From the NCBI GenBank assembly GCA_022708105.1, contig JAKIZI010000001.1, positions 80,942-143,733 on the forward strand: DNA of 62,792 bases, in the 5' to 3' direction. Positions 53,436 to 61,750 of the stretch are shown here, piece after piece. Below the pieces are notes generated by a model. That model saw only the letters and a list, made by a program, of their open reading frames with translations. It was not told the origin of the DNA and did not search any database. Within the stretch, counting starts at the first letter, position 1; every line of letters starts with the position of its first letter. The translations under genes and the position numbers were made by a program. This DNA comes from Bacteroidota bacterium (GTDB lineage Bacteria > Bacteroidota > Bacteroidia > Bacteroidales > WCHB1-69).

Positions 53436-54908
53436 TTATAAAAATTCTTTTACTACCTCTGTATCATCAAAATGATGTTTTACATGATTAATTTCCTGAT
53501 AAGTCTCATGACCTTTTCCTGCCACCAACAGCACACCTCCTTCCTGAAGCATCATACAAGCAGTTTTGATTGCCTCTTTTCTATTTTCAATAATTGAGAC
53601 ATTTCTTTTAAAAGATATTGGCACTCCTTTTTCCATCTCTTCAAGGATTCTCAAAGGATCTTCTGTTCTGGGATTATCGGACGTGAGGATAACTTTATGA
53701 CTATATTCACAGGCTGTTTGTGCCATTATGGGGCGTTTCAGTGCATCTCGATCTCCGCCACAACCTACCACCGTAATTATTTCAACACTATTTTCTGTAA
53801 TTTCTCGGATGGTAGAGAGTACATTTTTCAGGGCATCCGGAGTATGTGCATAATCTACGATTGCGGTACTTCCCTTTGAATTTCGAAATAACTGAAATCG
53901 TCCTGCTGCACTTTCCAAATCACTCATTTTTGTCAGTATTTCCTCCTCTTTGCCTTCTAAAAGCAAATTTGCAGTAGCAAAAATCGCCAACAAATTATAA
54001 GCATTAAACTTGCCGCACAACTTAAAACACACCTCTTTTCCATTGACGTCCATGGTCAATCCCTCGAAACGATTCTCTATAATTTTTCCTTTATAATTAG
54101 CTCCTGTCATTAAGCTATATAAAAACACTTTTGCTTTGGTGTGTTGCACCATAACATCTCCATTTCGATCGTCGGCATTAGTAAGAGCAAATGCATTTGA
54201 AGGCAATCCATCAAAAAAAGATTGTTTTGCTTTAATATAATTGGCAAATGTTTTATGAAAATCAAGGTGGTCATGAGTAATATTGCTAAAAACTCCTCCT
54301 GCAAATGTTAATCCTTCTATGCGGTATTGACATAATGCATGGGAACTCACTTCCATAAAACAAAATTCACAACCGGCATCCACCATCTCTCTCAACAAAC
54401 GATTAAGTTGCATTGCATCCGGAGTTGTATGGGTTGCGGGAAAATTTTTATCAATTATTTTATTGGTAATGGTAGAAATAAGTCCTGTCGGATAACCCAA
54501 ATCTGAGAAAAGTCGATGTAACAAAGTCACTGTCGTTGTTTTTCCGTTAGTTCCGGTAATTCCGACCAATTTAATTTGTTGAGAAGGAAAATCATAAAAA
54601 GCACTTGCCAAGTGTGCTAAAGCGATAGATGAATTTTCTACCAGTATATAAGTCACATCCGGATGAACAATTTCCGGAAACAGTTCACAAACTATAGCTG
54701 CAGCTCCGTTAGCAATTGACTGTTCAATAAAATCATGTCCATCAACCAAGGTGCCTTTTTGGGCAACATACATCACTTTTTCGGAAGAAGATTGAGCCAG
54801 ATTTAAAATTTTTCTCGAATCAAACTCAATCGCTTCGATTTTAATATTAGAATCACCCTTAATTTCCTTTGGGTTAATAGTTTGCAACAAATAGTTTAAT
54901 TGTTTCAC
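53436..54908 (-). CDS. murE: UDP-MurNAc-Ala-D-Glu:meso-diaminopimelate ligase
   Basis: 490 residues. ATP-binding motif [34 protein letters not shown], the carbamylated-Lys region [15 protein letters not shown], and [13 protein letters not shown]. The specificity motif DNPRTEDP selects meso-diaminopimelate, so the peptidoglycan is DAP-type. It adds the third residue of the stem peptide in the cytoplasm. It sits between ftsI and mraY in the division cluster. Confidence 0.97.
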   Translation of the reverse strand: MKQLNYLLQTINPKEIKGDSNIKIEAIEFDSRKILNLAQSSSEKVMYVAQKGTLVDGHDFIEQSIANGAAAIVCELFPEIVHPDVTYILVENSSIALAHLASAFYDFPSQQIKLVGITGTNGKTTTVTLLHRLFSDLGYPTGLISTITNKIIDKNFPATHTTPDAMQLNRLLREMVDAGCEFCFMEVSSHALCQYRIEGLTFAGGVFSNITHDHLDFHKTFANYIKAKQSFFDGLPSNAFALTNADDRNGDVMVQHTKAKVFLYSLMTGANYKGKIIENRFEGLTMDVNGKEVCFKLCGKFNAYNLLAIFATANLLLEGKEEEILTKMSDLESAAGRFQLFRNSKGSTAIVDYAHTPDALKNVLSTIREITENSVEIITVVGCGGDRDALKRPIMAQTACEYSHKVILTSDNPRTEDPLRILEEMEKGVPISFKRNVSIIENRKEAIKTACMMLQEGGVLLVAGKGHETYQEINHVKHHFDDTEVVKEFL

Positions 54909-54945
54909 GATTTTTTATTTTAAAAATAAGATGAAGAATAACTAA

Positions 54946-57225
54946 TTAAGGATTGAGATGCAGTACCGCAGTTTTGGCATTCATATCATATTGTTGATTA
55001 TTCACTCTTCCTCTACCATAAATTGTTACTTTAAAACCTAATTTCGTAAGTTCATACACAGCATCTGCAGCCGTTAATCCAAACACATTAGGATTATTCC
55101 TTGCTGCAGAAAAAGGAGTCGCTTTCATAATAAGTTTTTGATTTTCCTGCATACTTGCGGATACATATGGAGTTTGCATCTTCCCCACATCAGCAGAAAC
55201 TCCATATTTTCCGAGAATATAAGGTAAATCATAAATAGAAACTGCTTTAGCAGAGGGGAAGGTTTTTACATTTTGCTTCGGAACTTCTTGAAGGGCGGCA
55301 AGATGAGCTGTGTTCATCACAGCTTTTCCAATAGCGGCAAACACTTTTACCGCAATTGAACTCTTGCGGGGAACGTTATAGATAAAAACTATTGCCGTAT
55401 ATTTAGGATTATCCGCCGGAAAATAACCGCAAAATGACACACTGTTTTTATTTTTCAAATAACTTTGGGTGGACTCATCCCAAATATCACGGGTACCGGT
55501 TTTCCCTGCGAACGAAAATGATTTATCTGCATAATTTCGCCCTGTACCATGTTCTCCGGTTATTACAGATTTTAAATACATTTGTGCTCTCTTGATGGTA
55601 CTCCTTTTTGCAATCTGCTCTGCAATCACTTCTGCCTCATAGTTTTTAATCGTATCATCTTTATTGGTCACATAGTTTACGAAAAGAGGCAAAATCATTT
55701 TTCCTCCGTTAGCTACGGCATTAAAATAGATTAGTGTTTGAATGGGAGTCATGGTAAATCCCGTTCCAAAACAAGCATTATAATAACTATGAAAATCAGA
55801 AGCTTTTCTTTTGATATTAGGGGCATAAATTTTACCAAGTTGTGTGGTAAAACTTGTAGTAATATACATAGAATCAATTTTCTTCAGAAAACTTTGATAA
55901 TTATCAATAGAATATTTGTCAAATACCATTGATGCAATGCCCACATTGGATGACCGTTGAAAAACATCAATCGGAAAGGTTAATTCTTCTGCGTGATCAT
56001 GCCCATCGGTTTTAGCATAGCGATATTCTTTTCCTGACTTGCTTTTCCGAACGAACGTATGGGCTGATATCGGATATTTCTTATCCATATCATTGGGGGT
56101 TCTTTCTAAGAAAGCAAGTAAAGAGGCCAATTTAAAAGTGGAACCCGGTTCCACCATGGCGGTAAGCGCATAATTTTGCTGACCTTCTCTATAAATACCC
56201 CCTTCGTTATTTACGCGTGTCAAATTAGAAATTGCTTTCACTTGCCCTGTTTGAGTTTCCATAACTACGGCACATCCCCACTCTCCATTTTGCTCTATAA
56301 GTATTTTCAACAATTCATTATGTACAATATTTTGAATTTCAAGATTTAAAGTTGAATGAACATTCAATCCGTCTTTGGGTTCAATTCGTTCGTTAAGAGG
56401 AATTCTAGCTTCATTAACATATAAATATTTTTGGGCACCGATATCTCCTTCCAATTGTTTATTGAAGGCCGTTTCGAGTCCATACTTTCTGCTATCAGTA
56501 TACATCCCCAGTGTTCTTTTTGCCATATCTCCGTAAGGATTAATACGAACACTTCTAATCGTATAATGAAGACCTCCTTTTCTTTTTTTCATAAGCAAGG
56601 GCATTTTTCCGATTGCAGCAGTATCATCAGAAGTAATCCATTGTCGCTCACGAAGAATATTAGATCTAAGAATAAGGACATTTTTTTGTTCCTTAATTGC
56701 TCTTGAGAACTGTTTTCTATAATAATCAAGCCCCTTATTTGGAAATCGGTCTTTAAATTGGGCATAGAATCGGGTTGCGAGGTTTTCAACCAGCTGATTC
56801 ATTTTTTGCACATCTCCGGATCGTGATATTTTCAAATTGTTTCCACAATAAATCGTATCATTTACAATTTCTTTTTGTCCTTTTCTATATCTCTTTGGCT
56901 GTAACATTCTACCATCCAACGTAATATCAAATACAGAATAATTACTTATAAGCAACCTGCCTTTATCATCATAAATTTCTCCGCGAACGGGTTTTAAATC
57001 ATTTTGAACTACAAAACAATTACAGGTAGAATCCGAAGCCAATGGATTTTTTTCCCAATCCGGTTTTGTCTTATCGAGACATTTAGAAGATGTTCCCTCG
57101 TACAAACTCCGCTGAAAGATAATAAGATGAAGAATTTTCCCAAAGCAAGCTATAGCGAGAATCATGACAAGGATATATATCCACATCATTTTAGAAGAGC
57201 TTGTTTTTTTTGTATTCTCGTTCAT
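54946..57225 (-). CDS. ftsI: Division transpeptidase FtsI/PBP3 with PASTA-like tail
   Basis: 759 residues. One N-terminal membrane helix (MMWIYILVMILAIACFGKILHLI), a PBP dimer domain (VRGEIYDDKGRLLISNYSVFDITLDGRM), then the transpeptidase with SxxK at Ser362 (EPGSTFKLASLLAF), SSN in QRSSNVGIASMVF and KTG at Lys575 (FAGKTGTRD). A C-terminal region of about 130 residues looks like PASTA repeats (LPYILGKYGVSADV, NVFGLTAADAVYELTKLGFKVTIYGRG). It cross-links septal peptidoglycan with FtsW. It follows the FtsL-like gene by 6 bp. Confidence 0.95.
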   Translation of the reverse strand: MNENTKKTSSSKMMWIYILVMILAIACFGKILHLIIFQRSLYEGTSSKCLDKTKPDWEKNPLASDSTCNCFVVQNDLKPVRGEIYDDKGRLLISNYSVFDITLDGRMLQPKRYRKGQKEIVNDTIYCGNNLKISRSGDVQKMNQLVENLATRFYAQFKDRFPNKGLDYYRKQFSRAIKEQKNVLILRSNILRERQWITSDDTAAIGKMPLLMKKRKGGLHYTIRSVRINPYGDMAKRTLGMYTDSRKYGLETAFNKQLEGDIGAQKYLYVNEARIPLNERIEPKDGLNVHSTLNLEIQNIVHNELLKILIEQNGEWGCAVVMETQTGQVKAISNLTRVNNEGGIYREGQQNYALTAMVEPGSTFKLASLLAFLERTPNDMDKKYPISAHTFVRKSKSGKEYRYAKTDGHDHAEELTFPIDVFQRSSNVGIASMVFDKYSIDNYQSFLKKIDSMYITTSFTTQLGKIYAPNIKRKASDFHSYYNACFGTGFTMTPIQTLIYFNAVANGGKMILPLFVNYVTNKDDTIKNYEAEVIAEQIAKRSTIKRAQMYLKSVITGEHGTGRNYADKSFSFAGKTGTRDIWDESTQSYLKNKNSVSFCGYFPADNPKYTAIVFIYNVPRKSSIAVKVFAAIGKAVMNTAHLAALQEVPKQNVKTFPSAKAVSIYDLPYILGKYGVSADVGKMQTPYVSASMQENQKLIMKATPFSAARNNPNVFGLTAADAVYELTKLGFKVTIYGRGRVNNQQYDMNAKTAVLHLNP

Positions 57226-57231
57226 AGCGCA

Positions 57232-57591
57232 CTATTTCTCCACAACAATTTTATACATAACCTCATTATTTTTCACAAATCCTTGTTCCTCCAACAATTG
57301 AATTAATTCTTGATTTTGTTCATAGGGAATAAATTGGTTATTCTTTTTCAATTTTGTAATTTCCTCTTTATATTCAATCTCTTTTTCCTTAATAATTTTC
57401 TGTTTTGCTTTTATATATTTTTCGCTTACCACAGCACTTCCTATCATCACAAAAAGCAGCAAGATATAGGGATACCAGTTTTTAACCTTCGGCATAATCA
57501 AGAATTCCCCACCCAAAATTTGCCAAAACCAATTTGGCTTTTTTTCGGAGTTTGATCGTTGTTTTTGATTAGGTTTATATGTTGATTTCAT
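57232..57591 (-). CDS. FtsL-like cell division protein
   Basis: 119 residues, one membrane helix (WYPYILLLFVMIGSAVVSEKYIKAKQ) with a cytoplasmic basic N-terminus, then a periplasmic coiled coil (KIIKEKEIEYKEEITKLKKNN). The position between rsmH and ftsI and this topology match the Bacteroidetes FtsL-like family. It should connect FtsB/FtsQ-type partners with FtsI. Confidence 0.9.
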   Translation of the reverse strand: MKSTYKPNQKQRSNSEKKPNWFWQILGGEFLIMPKVKNWYPYILLLFVMIGSAVVSEKYIKAKQKIIKEKEIEYKEEITKLKKNNQFIPYEQNQELIQLLEEQGFVKNNEVMYKIVVEK

Positions 57592-57601
57592 AGACTCTTA
57601 C

Positions 57602-58501
57602 TTATTTTTTTTCAGCGATTCTCAATTTAGCACTACGAGCTCTTGTATTTTGCATAATTTCATTTTCCGAAGGTATTATTGCTTTTCTTGTAACTAATTC
57701 AAAAGGTGTTATCGGATTTCCATAAAAATCCTTTTTTAAATCACCTTCTATATTTCCTGAACGCATAAAGTTTTTCACAAGACGATCTTCGAGAGAGTGA
57801 TAAGAAATAACAACAAGTCGGCCCCCGGGTAAAAGTGCCGATGGAGTTGCATTCAAAAATGATTCCAGAACTTCCAATTCATGGTTGACCTCAATTCGAA
57901 TCGCTTGAAAAATACGCGACAGAACTTTATTCTCATGTCCTTTGGGCAAAAAAGATTTCACGGCCAAACTAAGATCTTCTGTAGTTAAAATCGAAGTTTT
58001 TTGACGCGCAGCAACAATAGATTCAGCAATTTTATCTGCATTTCTCAATTCCCCGAATCGAAACAACATATCAGATAATTGGTTCTGCGAATAACTATTA
58101 ACCACATCTTGAGCAGATGCCCCTTTTTTAGTATTCATGCGCATATCCAATATTCCATCGTAGCGATGAGAAAATCCTCTCGAAGGAGTATCAAACTGAT
58201 AGGAAGACACACCCAAATCAGCCAAGATTCCATTTACCGGATAAGCATGATGATATTCCAAAAATCGGGCAAAATGACAAAAGTTTGCCGGAATGAAGGT
58301 AAAACGAGGGTCATTCAAAGAATTGACTGCACTATCGGGATCTTGGTCAAAAGCCAATAAGCGCCCCTTCTCATTCAAATGACGCAAAATCTCACGAGAG
58401 TGTCCGCCACCGCCAAAGGTAACATCGACATAAATGCCGTCAGGTTGAATAGCCAAGCCTTCAACGGACTCTGAAAGAAGGACGGGATTATGATACATCA
58501 T
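57602..58501 (-). CDS. rsmH: 16S rRNA (cytosine1402-N4)-methyltransferase
   Basis: 299 residues from MMYHNPVLLSESVEGL. The ATG at 58501 has a strong Shine-Dalgarno-like GAGGAGAG 2 bp upstream in the mRNA, rare in this phylum, and overlaps mraZ by 14 bp. Motifs: YVDVTFGGGGHSREIL (SAM binding), GILADLGVSSYQFD, ALRIEVNHELEVLESFL-type AIRIEVNHELEVLE, and VISYHSLEDRLVKNF. It methylates C1402 in the ribosomal P site. Confidence 0.96.
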   Translation of the reverse strand: MMYHNPVLLSESVEGLAIQPDGIYVDVTFGGGGHSREILRHLNEKGRLLAFDQDPDSAVNSLNDPRFTFIPANFCHFARFLEYHHAYPVNGILADLGVSSYQFDTPSRGFSHRYDGILDMRMNTKKGASAQDVVNSYSQNQLSDMLFRFGELRNADKIAESIVAARQKTSILTTEDLSLAVKSFLPKGHENKVLSRIFQAIRIEVNHELEVLESFLNATPSALLPGGRLVVISYHSLEDRLVKNFMRSGNIEGDLKKDFYGNPITPFELVTRKAIIPSENEIMQNTRARSAKLRIAEKK

Positions 58502-58970
58502 GACTCTCCTCAACAGTTTTATAGGTTCCCGTATGTATTGCTTCGTTTAGTTTATTAAAGTCTTCAGGAGTCATGTCATAGGCCATGTGATAACACTCAC
58601 TATTCCATATTTCAATTTTTCCATTATCAAGCAATAAAACCACTTCACGATCAATTTTATATTGTTCCAAGAGCGGTTTCGGAATTACAAATCTGTCTTG
58701 AGCATCACATTCAATAAAAGTAGTATTTCTCAAAAAAGCATTTCTGTATTTTTTCACCGAAATAATATTTCTATCGAGCGAATTAAGGAACTCCATTTGC
58801 TCACGGTACGAAATTTCCGTCCACAACATAATGTGATTCCCAAAGCCATGGGTAATCCAAAATTGTTTGCGCTGGTCTTCCGGTAACGACTTCAACAAAG
58901 CAGTAGGTAACTTAACTCGCCCCTGTTTTTCAATCGACACCTCCCAATAACCGTAATCAAAATTTGACAT
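58488..58970 (-). CDS. mraZ: Transcriptional regulator MraZ
   Basis: 160 residues with two AbrB/SpoVT-like half-motifs: EKQGRVKLPTALLKSLP near the N-terminus and CDAQDRFVIPKPLLEQYKI in the middle. In Enterobacteria MraZ represses its own division cluster by binding repeated boxes upstream; I did not find clear TGGGN-type boxes here. It is the first gene of the cluster, with a full TTTG-N21-TATTTTTG promoter. Confidence 0.94.
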   Translation of the reverse strand: MSNFDYGYWEVSIEKQGRVKLPTALLKSLPEDQRKQFWITHGFGNHIMLWTEISYREQMEFLNSLDRNIISVKKYRNAFLRNTTFIECDAQDRFVIPKPLLEQYKIDREVVLLLDNGKIEIWNSECYHMAYDMTPEDFNKLNEAIHTGTYKTVEESHDVS

Positions 58971-58991
58971 ATTACCTTTTATTCAAGTTCA

Positions 58992-59024
58992 CAAAAATAC
59001 AAAATTATTTTTATTAACTCCAAA
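58992..59024 (-). promoter_or_regulatory. Promoter of the division cluster (mraZ)
   Basis: Minus strand TTTG (59021-59024), 21 bp, then TATTTTTG (58992-58999), a full match to the Bacteroidetes -33/-7 consensus. It lies 21 bp before the mraZ start. The remaining 59025-59284 is very AT-rich, with no credible gene. Confidence 0.75.
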
Positions 59025-59284
59025 TTTTTAATAAGAAAAATTATTTTTACTTATTTTTTAACATAAACACGTGATTATCAGATAGGTAAAAAAAGGAATA
59101 ATTTTAATTTCAAATGAGTTATAAACACTAAATTATTGAAAACTTGAACATTAATGTTAAACCACCTAAATAACAATATTATATTGATTTTCAGATATTT
59201 AAAATAAAAGATACATTTATTAAAAATAATAATTTTAAAAAAATGGAAATATTTGGAAGTTTTTGGAAATTCTCTTTTAGAAAT

Positions 59285-59324
59285 AAAAAAAAAGGAGATT
59301 TTTATTTCTAAAAACGCTCCTTTT
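59285..59324 (-). terminator. Terminator after metK
   Basis: Minus strand AAAAGGAG / CTCCTTTT arms with a 21-nt loop, followed by a T-run, 43 bp past the metK stop codon. Confidence 0.7.
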
Positions 59325-59366
59325 ATTGACAGTAACAAGTTAATAATTATCTAATAGATATTCTTA

Positions 59367-60641
59367 TTATCGTAAAGAAAACTTTGTTTTAATTTCCTCA
59401 ACATGGTCTAATTTTTCCCATGCAAAGAATGTTACATTTTTATAAATCTTATCATTTTTAAGAAAAGTCTCTTTATTTTGATAAAAGACCTCTACTTCTT
59501 GCTCATAAGGGTCACGACCGAAGTGTCCGTAAGTCGAAGTTGGTTCATAAATTGGATTTTTCAGTCCGAAGCGATTCACAATAGCATAAGGGCGAAGGTC
59601 GAAAATCTGTCCGATTTTATCAGCAATTTGACTATCTGGAAGAGAAACTTTAGCTGAATTATAGGTATTTATAAAGAGGTTTACCGGTTCAGCAACCCCG
59701 ATGGCGTAAGCTACTTGAACGAGTACTTTATCACAAAGTCCGGCGGCCACCATATTTTTAGCAATATGTCTTGCTGCATAAGCAGCAGAGCGGTCAACTT
59801 TTGAAGGGTCTTTTCCCGAAAAAGCGCCTCCTCCATGAGCTCCGTGTCCTCCGTAAGTATCAACAATAATTTTTCTTCCCGTTAAGCCGCTATCACCATG
59901 TGGTCCACCAATGACAAATTTGCCGGTAGGATTCACCAATAACTTATAATTTCCCTCGAACAATGCACGCACTTTTTCGGAACACCGGGCTAACACTTTT
60001 GGAATCAGGATTTTTTGTATATCATTTTTAATAGTCTCCAGCATTTTGGATTCTTCATCAAAATCATCATGTTGGGTTGATACAACAATGGAATCAATTT
60101 TTTCGGGCAATCCTTCTTCTGAATATTGCATCGTAACCTGTGATTTAGCGTCCGGTCTTAGATAAGTCATTAACTTCCCTTCGTTGCGAATTTCGGAAAG
60201 TGCTTCCAATATCATGTGTGCGACTTCAATAGTAATGGGCATATAGCTATCGGTTTCGTTACATGCATATCCAAACATCATCCCTTGATCACCGGCACCT
60301 TGTTCTTCATCGGCATCACGAACTACGCCTTGATGAATATCAGCAGATTGGCTATGAATTGCTGAAATGACCGCACAAGATTTATAGTCAAACTGATAAT
60401 CGCTTTTGGAATATCCTATTTTTTTAATAACGCGTCTGGCGACATCATCGACAGCCACATAGCCCGATGTTCTCACTTCGCCTGCACAAACAACTAAGCC
60501 GGTAGTTACCAATGTTTCACATGCCACTTTAGATTCCGGATCTTGACTTAAAAATGAATCTAGTAACGCATCCGAAATTTGGTCGCTCACCTTATCCGGA
60601 TGTCCTTCTGATACTGATTCTGAAGTAAATAAATAGCTCAT
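59367..60641 (-). CDS. metK: S-adenosylmethionine synthetase
   Basis: 424 residues. [28 protein letters not shown] (methionine and ATP site His/Asp), [12 protein letters not shown] signature (hexapeptide), [47 protein letters not shown] second signature. It makes SAM from methionine and ATP. The length is the slightly longer Bacteroidetes form. The leader has a SAM-II-like aptamer, which fits feedback control by its own product. There is a promoter at 60765-60772 and a terminator after the gene, so it is monocistronic. Confidence 0.98.
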   Translation of the reverse strand: MSYLFTSESVSEGHPDKVSDQISDALLDSFLSQDPESKVACETLVTTGLVVCAGEVRTSGYVAVDDVARRVIKKIGYSKSDYQFDYKSCAVISAIHSQSADIHQGVVRDADEEQGAGDQGMMFGYACNETDSYMPITIEVAHMILEALSEIRNEGKLMTYLRPDAKSQVTMQYSEEGLPEKIDSIVVSTQHDDFDEESKMLETIKNDIQKILIPKVLARCSEKVRALFEGNYKLLVNPTGKFVIGGPHGDSGLTGRKIIVDTYGGHGAHGGGAFSGKDPSKVDRSAAYAARHIAKNMVAAGLCDKVLVQVAYAIGVAEPVNLFINTYNSAKVSLPDSQIADKIGQIFDLRPYAIVNRFGLKNPIYEPTSTYGHFGRDPYEQEVEVFYQNKETFLKNDKIYKNVTFFAWEKLDHVEEIKTKFSLR

Positions 60642-60678
60642 AAATACAAATTTATTTAATGTATAATTTTAATTTTGT

Positions 60679-60761
60679 AACGAAAAATGAAGGGGAAATG
60701 TTTTGGTTTAGCATTTTTTTTCGTGGTTGCAATCAAATCAAATCTTTCCACATTTTTCGTT
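60679..60761 (-). other. 11-bp inverted repeat spanning the metK leader
   Basis: AACGAAAAATG (minus strand, 60751-60761) pairs perfectly with CATTTTTCGTT (60679-60689). The first arm starts within a few bases of the expected transcription start, so the pair would enclose the riboswitch-like segment in one long stem. Confidence 0.65.
60700..60752 (-). ncRNA. SAM-II-like riboswitch in the metK leader
   Basis: The 53-nt segment has the features I recall of the SAM-II aptamer, in order. A P1 stem UGUGG / CCACG encloses a loop with GAUUU and UUGCAA. An A-rich linker follows, then the conserved UGCUAAA. UUUG in the loop can pair with CAAA at the 3' end, giving the expected pseudoknot. Size (about 52 nt) and gene (metK) both fit. 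It lies between the -7 box TATCTTTG (60765-60772) and metK, about 58 nt before the start codon. Confidence 0.72.
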
Positions 60762-60764
60762 CTG

Positions 60765-60772
60765 CAAAGATA
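60765..60772 (-). promoter_or_regulatory. -7 promoter box of metK
   Basis: TATCTTTG on the minus strand, giving a leader of about 115 nt that contains the SAM-II-like segment. Confidence 0.65.
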
Positions 60773-60814
60773 CATATTTTTTCATTATTCATCTGAATAA
60801 GAAAAATATTTTCT

Positions 60815-61738
60815 TTAAAAAGAAAAATATTTTCTTTTTGCCTTTTTGCTTTTGATAGTACTTTTAGAATGTGATTTTGCCGGCTTAAAGGAAGTGGATG
60901 ATTTTCTTTTTTTTCTGTTATATTCATCTTCTACGTTATCCTTTTTAAGCGCAGGATCATAAGATTTCACACCACTACTGGATTGAGCTACACGTACAAT
61001 GGGAAAATCAAACTGATATACAATTCCAAGAGAAGTAGTCCAAACTCCTTCAAACTTTTTATAATCGGATGAATATACATCAACCATATCATGATTAATC
61101 CAAGTCATAGAAGTTTCAAAAAAAAGTTTGAGTTCAGGGGTAATTTGATAACCTGCACCCAATCCAAAAGGAATGGCAAGTGCATATTGATATAAATCAG
61201 GTTTAACAGTATTTTGAACACCTATTTCATTTCCCGCAAACATAATAGGATATGCATCAACCACATCTCCCGTATTGGTATTCCACAGTCGTGATTTGAA
61301 TCCGTAAACGCCAACGCCCAATCGAACATAGGCCGACCAATCGGTTTTCAGATTCGCAATTTTCAGAATATCGATATTGGTAATAAAGGCAATTTCATTA
61401 TTTAAATAAGAAAAAAACTCTTGTCCGGTTTTATAATTTCTGCCGGAGATATTTGCCAATTTAAATTCAAGTTGGACAGACCAAAAGGGCATCACCATTT
61501 TTCCGAAGCTTCCTCCCAAAACAAAGTGACGATTTTTATAAAAAGAACTTTGAAATGGAGTTGTGGGAAATATCTTATTCGTATTATCATTCACATCTCC
61601 CCAAAAAGAATTTGTTCCGAAATTCAATCCTCCGAACCAATATTCATGAGCTTTATAAGGAGAGAAGTTGTCTTTTTGAGCAATTGCATGAACAACGAAA
61701 ATAAAAATAAATCCTAAACAAGTTAATTTTAGCTTCAT
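60815..61738 (-). CDS. Outer-membrane beta-barrel protein with basic C-terminal tail
   Basis: 307 residues. Signal peptide MKLKLTCLGFIFIFVVHAIAQ. About 220 residues of alternating strands follow (YWFGGLNFGTNSFWGDV, WSVQLEFKLANISGR, YVRLGVGVYGFKSRLW, LAIPFGLGAGYQITPELKLFFETSMTWIN, TTSLGIVYQFDFPI), like an eight-strand PorT/OmpW-sized barrel. The last ~50 residues are unusual: highly basic and low-complexity (NRKKRKSSTSFKPAKSHSKS to KSKKAKRKYFSF). It starts 12 bp after the YfcC-family gene, so the two share a transcript. Function unknown. Confidence 0.8.
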   Translation of the reverse strand: MKLKLTCLGFIFIFVVHAIAQKDNFSPYKAHEYWFGGLNFGTNSFWGDVNDNTNKIFPTTPFQSSFYKNRHFVLGGSFGKMVMPFWSVQLEFKLANISGRNYKTGQEFFSYLNNEIAFITNIDILKIANLKTDWSAYVRLGVGVYGFKSRLWNTNTGDVVDAYPIMFAGNEIGVQNTVKPDLYQYALAIPFGLGAGYQITPELKLFFETSMTWINHDMVDVYSSDYKKFEGVWTTSLGIVYQFDFPIVRVAQSSSGVKSYDPALKKDNVEDEYNRKKRKSSTSFKPAKSHSKSTIKSKKAKRKYFSF

Positions 61739-61750
61739 TAATAATCAATC

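Noticed and set aside
59078..59338. 86-codon minus-strand open frame
   Set aside because: It is Phe/Ile/Lys-rich from AT-rich DNA and overlaps the metK terminator; no promoter or homology signal.
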